Assembly (NCBI GenBank): GCA_023380575.1
Contig: JAMCRM010000117.1
Location: 1 to 11,004 of the forward strand
Source of the DNA: Acidobacteriota bacterium
Lineage (GTDB): Bacteria > Acidobacteriota > Terriglobia > Bryobacterales > Bryobacteraceae
Length of the DNA stretch: 11,004 bases
Direction: 5' to 3'
Shown here: piece after piece, positions 6,735 through 11,004 of the stretch
How the letters are laid out: each line of letters opens with the position of its first letter
Numbering within the stretch: the first letter of the stretch is position 1
Made by a program: the position numbers and the translations under genes
Notes under the pieces: generated by a model
The model's input: only the letters and a program-made list of their open reading frames with translations
Told to the model about the DNA's origin: nothing
Database searches by the model: none

Positions 6735-7673
6735 ATGGAACCGGACCTGTCGTTGACCGAAAAATTGCGAGCATTCTTGCTCTCCAGCGGGGCCGACTTG
6801 GCCGGCTTCGGGCCGTCGTCCTTACTGGAAGAGGCGCCGGAAATAATGCGCCCAAGCCGGTATCTGCCCTCCGCCCGCTCGCTGGTTTCCATCGGGCTGC
6901 GCATCAATGAAGCGGCCTGTGACCTGATTGCACGGGCGGTGCGCGAGGGCGCGATGCCGCCCTCCTACCATTCCTACCAGTGGTTCACACTCTCGATCAT
7001 TAATCCCAAGCTCGACGAATTGGCCTATCTTGGGGCGAAGTTCCTCGAAGATCGCGGTTGGCTGGCCTATCCCGTGCCGGCCAACATGCCTCACGATATC
7101 CGGCCGACTCCGGAATACCCGGGCGGCCCAGGCGACCTCTCTCATAAGCACGCGGCGGTGGTGTGTGGGCTGGGCGACATCGGCTGGAACAATCTTCTGA
7201 TCACCCCTCAGTTCGGCCCACGTCAAAAGTTGGTCACCATCATCACGGAAGCTCCGCTCCGGCCCGACTCGCTTTTGAATGAGAAGGTTTGCGATCCCTC
7301 CGCATGCGGCTGGTTGTGTGCCCGCGCGTGTCCGACGGGAGCTATCCCCGGCAACGGGAGCCGAAAAGCGTCCATGCGTATCGGGGAGAAGCAGATCGAG
7401 TACGGGCGCATTATAGGATGGCGTTGCCGGTGGGGTTGCAGCGGCATGTTGCGCTGCGCCGGTGGGGCCAAAGACATTCCTCTGCCTCGCAAAGAGCCTA
7501 CGCCTGAGGAACTGATGGAATATAAAGCGCAGGCGGACCCCTGGCAAGAGCGTTTGAAACGCTACACGGGGCTGATCCCCTACTGTGGCCGCTGTCTTTG
7601 CGTGTGTCCCGCTCCGGCCGGCCGTCGGTTGAGCGGTTTAGGAAGTCCTCGGGAAGACGGCGGGATGGCTTAA
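6735..7673 (+). CDS. QueG-like 4Fe-4S iron-sulfur protein
   Basis: This 312-residue protein has the layout of the epoxyqueuosine reductase/reductive dehalogenase-like superfamily. An N-terminal alpha/beta domain contains HKHAAVVCGLGDIGWNNLLIT (137-157) and GPRQKLVTIITEAPL (161-175). It is followed by cysteine clusters C186-x4-C191-x3-C195-x3-C199-P and C284-x2-C287-x3-C291-P, with extra C289 and a middle trio C231, C235, C241. Two [4Fe-4S] clusters are expected, with an electron-transfer or reductase role in the cytoplasm. It lacks the C-terminal HEAT-like repeats of true QueG, and its first cluster spacing is atypical, so the tRNA queuosine role is doubtful and I give no symbol. Start: ATG 6735 is preceded by AAGGG at 6721-6725. 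An upstream in-frame extension to 6618 would overlap the divergent gene and looks non-coding. Confidence 0.8.
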   Translation: MEPDLSLTEKLRAFLLSSGADLAGFGPSSLLEEAPEIMRPSRYLPSARSLVSIGLRINEAACDLIARAVREGAMPPSYHSYQWFTLSIINPKLDELAYLGAKFLEDRGWLAYPVPANMPHDIRPTPEYPGGPGDLSHKHAAVVCGLGDIGWNNLLITPQFGPRQKLVTIITEAPLRPDSLLNEKVCDPSACGWLCARACPTGAIPGNGSRKASMRIGEKQIEYGRIIGWRCRWGCSGMLRCAGGAKDIPLPRKEPTPEELMEYKAQADPWQERLKRYTGLIPYCGRCLCVCPAPAGRRLSGLGSPREDGGMA

Positions 7674-7805
7674 GGCGAGAGCCTGAACGACAGCCGGCCC
7701 GGCAACACTAACGCGTATAGAATAGAGACGATAGAGTTGAGGGGGAATCTCCTCTAAGTACAGGAGCGAGTGGTTCCCCCCGAAGCCAAGAGGGATTGCT
7801 GGCTT
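7674..7805 (+). promoter_or_regulatory. Intergenic leader of the aldolase gene
   Basis: This stretch of about 132 bases holds an AT-richer TATAGAATAGAG at 7716-7727 that could serve as a -10 region, though no good -35 is seen upstream. It also contains the hairpin at 7741-7780 listed separately, and the AAGAGGGA ribosome binding site at 7788-7795. No ORF is supported here. Confidence 0.3.
7741..7780 (+). promoter_or_regulatory. Inverted repeat / possible leader hairpin
   Basis: GGGGGAA (7741-7747) pairs perfectly with TTCCCCC (7774-7780). Inside, CTCCT (7749-7753) pairs with AGGAG (7762-7766) around an 8-base loop. The structure lies just before the aldolase start and would hide the AGGAG that precedes a GTG at 7770. 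No T-tract follows, so it is unlike an intrinsic terminator. Confidence 0.4.
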
Positions 7806-8501
7806 ATGGTCTTTTCCACAGAAATCAATTCGAGAATCGAGGCTGCAAAGCGCGCCGTTATAGCGGCGGGCAAATATTTGGGAAGCCGCCAGTATCACGC
7901 GGCCCTGGCCGGCAACATCAGCGCACGCATCTCGGAAGAGTTGATACTCTGTACGCGGCACGGCGCCGCCAAGGAAGCGCTGAGGCCGGATGATTTGCTG
8001 GTATGCGACTTGGACGGGCACAAGATCGAAGGCGCGGGCGAGCCGACGTCCGAATTCAATATGCACCGGGTGGCATACGCCATGCGGCCGGAGGTGGGCT
8101 CGGTAGTCCATGCACACCCACCCACGGCGACTGCGTTCGCGGCGGCCAGTGTCCCGCTCGACCAACTCCAGTTGCCGGAGATGCTGGTGCTTCTGGGGCC
8201 TGTGGCGCTCGTTCCTTACGCCACGCCGGGAAGCGAAGCCCTTGCCCGCCAGGTGGCCGGATTCCTGCCCGGCCACGATGCCTTCCTGCTCGAAAATCAT
8301 GGCGCGCTGACCGTAGGAAGAAGCGCGCGACAAGCCGCACTGCGGATGGAGCTTATCGAGCAGAACGCACGCATTACCTTGATGCTTCGCGATCTGGGTA
8401 AGCCGTTCGTTTTGCCTCCCGGCGAGCGGGACATTCTCCTCGGATTTCGGCCACGGATGGCAACGTGGGCCTGCGAGGTGGATGAGGGGCAGGACAGATG
8501 A
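7806..8501 (+). CDS. Class II aldolase/adducin family protein (fuculose-phosphate aldolase type)
   Basis: This is a zinc-dependent cytoplasmic aldolase of the FucA/AraD/RhaD superfamily, which cleaves sugar 1-phosphates to dihydroxyacetone phosphate and lactaldehyde, or acts on related substrates. The 231-residue length fits FucA (about 215). The signature residues are present: GNISAR (36-41); the catalytic-type Glu in TSEFNMH (Glu83); zinc ligands in VVHAHP (His102, His104); and LENHGAL (His165). I chose ATG 7806 because AAGAGGGA lies 10 bases upstream and the protein then starts just before the conserved first helix. An in-frame GTG at 7770 sits only 3 bases from AGGAG, inside a hairpin, and would add an unconserved dozen residues. 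The exact substrate cannot be told from sequence alone. The OsmC-family gene follows after 67 bases and may be co-transcribed. Confidence 0.92.
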   Translation: MVFSTEINSRIEAAKRAVIAAGKYLGSRQYHAALAGNISARISEELILCTRHGAAKEALRPDDLLVCDLDGHKIEGAGEPTSEFNMHRVAYAMRPEVGSVVHAHPPTATAFAAASVPLDQLQLPEMLVLLGPVALVPYATPGSEALARQVAGFLPGHDAFLLENHGALTVGRSARQAALRMELIEQNARITLMLRDLGKPFVLPPGERDILLGFRPRMATWACEVDEGQDR

Positions 8502-8568
8502 GAAGTCACGCACACCGCGCTGAACAACCGATCCTTTTTTACGCCAAATAGAACAGAGGGATATTACG

Positions 8569-9039
8569 ATGGGAGAACTGCTGTATGTGTCAAAGGCAAG
8601 GGTTTACAAGGAGCCCGGCAAAGGAAAAGTAAAGAAAACCTATATTGAAGGCTTCCCGGAGCCGATTCGAATGGGGCTACACGGGGAAGTCAAAAAGTTC
8701 TTCCATGTTGAGGGTGGGGAGGACTTGCCGACCACGCTGGACTACGTGGTAGCCGCTTTGGGTAGTTGCCTCACCGGAACACTGGGAAGCGCACTGGAAG
8801 CACGCGAGATTCCAGTCGGGCCGGAAGACCTGTCCGCGGAGGTCGAGGGCTGCATCGAAAACGTGGACGGCAAACCACTCGTTACTCGGGTCCACGTCAA
8901 GTATCATCTTAGGGTTCCGAAAGGGAAGAAAGCCGAAGTGCAAAGAGCCCTCGACCACCATGAGAAGTACTGCGCCGTCTCTCAAAGCCTGCGTCGCGGC
9001 ATTGCCGTGGACTGGGAAGGAGAGATTCGCGAAGAATAG
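8569..9039 (+). CDS. OsmC-family protein
   Basis: This 156-residue protein has the OsmC/Ohr fold signatures: the central-helix cysteine in TTLDYVVAALGSCLTGTL (55-72, Cys67) and the second cysteine in HHEKYCAVSQSL (130-141, Cys135), equivalent to the CPVS motif. OsmC and Ohr proteins reduce organic hydroperoxides with this Cys pair. The present sequence is nearer the broader YhfA/OsmC-like group, so peroxidase activity is likely but not certain. The start at 8569 has AGAGGG 8 bases upstream. The first 25 codons are Lys-rich and A-rich relative to neighbouring genes. It is convergent with the exporter gene downstream, with 40 bases between them and no obvious terminator hairpin. Confidence 0.9.
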   Translation: MGELLYVSKARVYKEPGKGKVKKTYIEGFPEPIRMGLHGEVKKFFHVEGGEDLPTTLDYVVAALGSCLTGTLGSALEAREIPVGPEDLSAEVEGCIENVDGKPLVTRVHVKYHLRVPKGKKAEVQRALDHHEKYCAVSQSLRRGIAVDWEGEIREE

Positions 9040-9079
9040 AGAGCATCGCCCGGGGCTTGGGCTGGGACCCCATAGAACC

Positions 9080-10336
9080 CTACAGGCCGCCCCTGCCCGG
9101 CTCCGGCAAACGGCCGCGGGAATCGGCCCAGGCCCAGTAGATCGCGGTCAGGGAACTTAAGATTCCCGCGGCGGCCCCTATCGTGCGCGGGCTGTAGTAT
9201 TGCGAGCATATGCCCGCCGCGGCCATCGAAATCATCATGACGCTCCAGCGTAGCGACTCCATGGTGGCGAAAACACGGCCGCGGTAGGCGTCTTCGGTGT
9301 GGCGCAGCAGTTGCACGTTGTTGAGCACCGAGCAGACCGCCATGCCCACGCGCGAGAGCAGCATCATGAGCAGCGCCGCCCAATAGCTGTGCATCTGGCT
9401 GAACAATACGTAAGTGGCGCCGTGCAGCACATACGCAACGGTGACGATGCGTTTGTAGCCGCGAAAGCCCGTGCGGCGCCCGATGACGTGGCCCAAGCCG
9501 CCGCCGATGAGCAGTCCGACCCCCGCGAAGCCCCATATCTCCCCGATGCCCGCCGCGCCGCGATGGAACACCTGCTCGCCGAAAAGCGTGAAGAGGATCT
9601 GCGCCGCGCCGCCGCCTGTCGCCCAGCCAACCGAGATCATCCCGATGCCGAAGATCAACGGGACCGACCACATATAGCGCAGCCCTTCGGCATACTCGTG
9701 CCACGGCCGCAGCGCAGTAGTGGCCGCCTCCGCGTCGCGCCTGGCCCGGAAGCCTTCCTTCAGATGCAGGCGGGCGATGCACATCGCCGAAAACAGGAAC
9801 GAGAGCGAGTTCATGACAAACGCCCACTCGTACCCGAGCCGGGCGGCGCTCCATCCCGCCAGCATGGTGCCGAAGGTGAGCGTGGCCCACTGGGTGGTCT
9901 GGGTGAGGGAATTGGCGGTGTGCAACTCGGACGCCGTGGCAATGGCCGGAAGAATCGCCGCGCGCCCGCTGGTGAAAAACGGGGAGGCGAACATCAGCAG
10001 TGCGCTGAGCACGTAGAGCAGCCATGCGCGCGGGTGTCCCACCGTCACGATGAAGGCCAGCGCGACCACCATGCGGATCAGGTCGCTGGCGATCATGACG
10101 TGCTTGCGGTCGAAGCGATCGAGCACCACCCCGGCAATGGGACCTGCCAGCGTGGCGGGGATAGCGCGCGCCAGCATGACGCCGCTTACCAGCAATCCGG
10201 AGCCGGTGGTCTCCATGACGAGGCTGAAGACGGCGATGTTGTTGAAATAATCGCCGATTTCGCTGACCACCTGGCCCATCCAGGTATACCGGTAGTTCGG
10301 GTTTTTCCGCAGCAGGTCTGAAAATTCGGATAGCAA
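9080..10336 (-). CDS. MFS_3 (EntS-like) major facilitator exporter
   Basis: This 418-residue integral membrane protein has about 12 hydrophobic spans. The N-terminus reads LLRKNPNYRYTWMGQVVSEIG (8-28), typical of the MFS_3 group that includes the enterobactin exporter EntS and macrolide pumps. Motif A-like GVVLDRFDRKHVMIA (69-83) lies between spans 2 and 3, and a charged central loop joins the two six-span halves. It probably exports a small molecule by proton antiport. The only start consistent with the family N-terminus is TTG at 10336; an in-frame stop lies shortly upstream and no ATG intervenes. The ribosome binding site is poor (GGGA about 2 bases away), so the start is uncertain. It diverges from an FkbH-like biosynthetic gene, which suggests it exports that cluster's product or confers self-protection. 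Confidence 0.88.
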   Translation of the reverse strand: MLSEFSDLLRKNPNYRYTWMGQVVSEIGDYFNNIAVFSLVMETTGSGLLVSGVMLARAIPATLAGPIAGVVLDRFDRKHVMIASDLIRMVVALAFIVTVGHPRAWLLYVLSALLMFASPFFTSGRAAILPAIATASELHTANSLTQTTQWATLTFGTMLAGWSAARLGYEWAFVMNSLSFLFSAMCIARLHLKEGFRARRDAEAATTALRPWHEYAEGLRYMWSVPLIFGIGMISVGWATGGGAAQILFTLFGEQVFHRGAAGIGEIWGFAGVGLLIGGGLGHVIGRRTGFRGYKRIVTVAYVLHGATYVLFSQMHSYWAALLMMLLSRVGMAVCSVLNNVQLLRHTEDAYRGRVFATMESLRWSVMMISMAAAGICSQYYSPRTIGAAAGILSSLTAIYWAWADSRGRLPEPGRGGL

Positions 10337-10383
10337 ATTCCCATCATAACCGGATGCGGAGTTGAGCCTTGCCCCGCGCAGGC

Positions 10384-10410
10384 ATCATAATAGAAATGCC
10401 GCAGTTTCAA
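10384..10410 (-). promoter_or_regulatory. Possible promoter of the MFS exporter gene
   Basis: On the - strand, TTGAAA (+ strand 10405-10410) and TATGAT (10384-10389) each match the sigma70 consensus at five of six positions. The 15-base spacer is shorter than the usual 16-18. It overlaps the start region of the divergent FkbH-like gene, so the two genes may be controlled together. Confidence 0.3.
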
Positions 10411-11004
10411 CGAACGCTCATGTTGTCCGACCACCAATCAGCCGCAACGGCCGACGCGCCGCAACTTGCCGTGGCCGCCACTTTCACGGCGGAAGCGCTC
10501 CAACCGGCGCTCGCCTTCTGGATGCGCGAGCTCGGCTGGGAATGGACCATCCATTTCGCATCCTATAATCAGGTTTTCCAGCAGTTGCTGGACCCCGCCA
10601 GCCTGCTCTCGCGGAACCGTGGCGGCGTGAATGTGGTGCTGGTGCGCTTTGAGGACTGGGCGCGTTTTGACGGCGAGCCCTCGCTCGCCAGGCTCGAAGA
10701 GAACGTGCGCCATTTCGTGGAGGCGCTGCGGCGGGCGGCCGGCGCCATGTCCGCGCCGCTTCTGCTGTGCCTCTGTCCCGCTTCGCCGGCTTTCCAGGCG
10801 GACGCGCATCGCGCCGCGTTCCTCCTGGAGATGGAAGAGCGCCTGGCCGCGGGCATTCGCGATCTTGCCCCGGTTTACCTGGTCCGGGAAGCCGAACTGG
10901 CCCGCCTCTATCCCGTCGCCGAACCGCACGACCCGCACGGAGACGAACTGGGCCGCATCCCCTATACCCCGCATTGGTTCGCGGCCATGGGAACGCTGGT
11001 GGCG
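10396..11004 (+). CDS. FkbH-like (HAD-IIIC) protein, N-terminal part (3' cut by window)
   Basis: An open frame of 203 codons runs off the right edge without a stop. Landmarks of the FkbH-like N-terminal region are VAATFTAEAL (26-35), FASYNQVFQQLLDPASLLSR (54-73), GVNVVLVRFEDWARF (77-91), LLLCLCPASPAF (123-134), HDPHGDELG (178-186) and IPYTPHWFAAMGTLVA (188-203). In the family this last block is followed at once by the HAD phosphatase motif DCDNTLW, which here would lie just beyond the window. FkbH proteins load a glyceryl unit from 1,3-bisphosphoglycerate onto a carrier protein for polyketide extender units, and the same domain is found within NRPS/PKS enzymes. Start: ATG 10396, with ATG 10420 as alternative; neither has a good ribosome binding site. 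It is divergent from the exporter. Confidence 0.85.
   Translation, partial: MPQFQRTLMLSDHQSAATADAPQLAVAATFTAEALQPALAFWMRELGWEWTIHFASYNQVFQQLLDPASLLSRNRGGVNVVLVRFEDWARFDGEPSLARLEENVRHFVEALRRAAGAMSAPLLLCLCPASPAFQADAHRAAFLLEMEERLAAGIRDLAPVYLVREAELARLYPVAEPHDPHGDELGRIPYTPHWFAAMGTLVA

Noticed and set aside
9299..10321. 340-codon open frame on the + strand inside the exporter gene
   Set aside because: The product is charged and repetitive in composition with no membrane spans or motifs, whereas the - strand encodes a coherent 12-span transporter.

Overview
The window is a roughly 60% G+C, densely coded bacterial chromosome segment with no rRNA, tRNA, CRISPR array or insertion sequence that I can see. 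A short histidine-kinase-less KdpD, a Tat-exported GH106-type glycosidase, a secreted orphan protein and an FkbH-type biosynthetic gene together resemble soil Acidobacteria of the Solibacter/Bryobacter kind. That assignment rests on remembered family patterns, not on a search, and is tentative.

Region 1 (1-2862, + strand) is the 3' part of a kdp potassium-transport operon. It holds the last codons of kdpB, complete kdpC, and two consecutive KdpD-like sensors. Both sensors carry only the cytoplasmic KdpD ATP-binding domain and a universal-stress-protein (USP) domain; neither has membrane segments or a histidine kinase. The first is strongly diverged and split into two overlapping reading frames. 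The second looks intact. No kdpE or kinase follows, because the next gene lies on the other strand.

Region 2 (2884-6630, - strand) is a probable two-gene operon: a small signal-peptide protein of unknown function, followed 54 bases later by a large Tat-exported glycoside hydrolase of the GH106 alpha-L-rhamnosidase type.

Region 3 (6735-9039, + strand) holds a QueG-like iron-sulfur protein, a class II (fuculose-phosphate type) aldolase with all zinc ligands, and an OsmC-family protein. The aldolase leader can form a large hairpin.

Region 4 (9080-11004) is a divergent pair separated by only 59 bases: an MFS_3/EntS-like exporter on the - strand and, on the + strand, the N-terminal part of an FkbH-like (HAD-IIIC) protein cut by the window end. 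This looks like the edge of a polyketide or nonribosomal-peptide gene cluster with its exporter.

No gene-free stretch exceeds 300 bases. The largest gaps (about 104 bases at 6631-6734 and about 132 bases at 7674-7805) are described below. I found no clear undescribed defence or mobile system. The points most worth checking are the split, diverged KdpD copy and the FkbH/exporter cluster edge.
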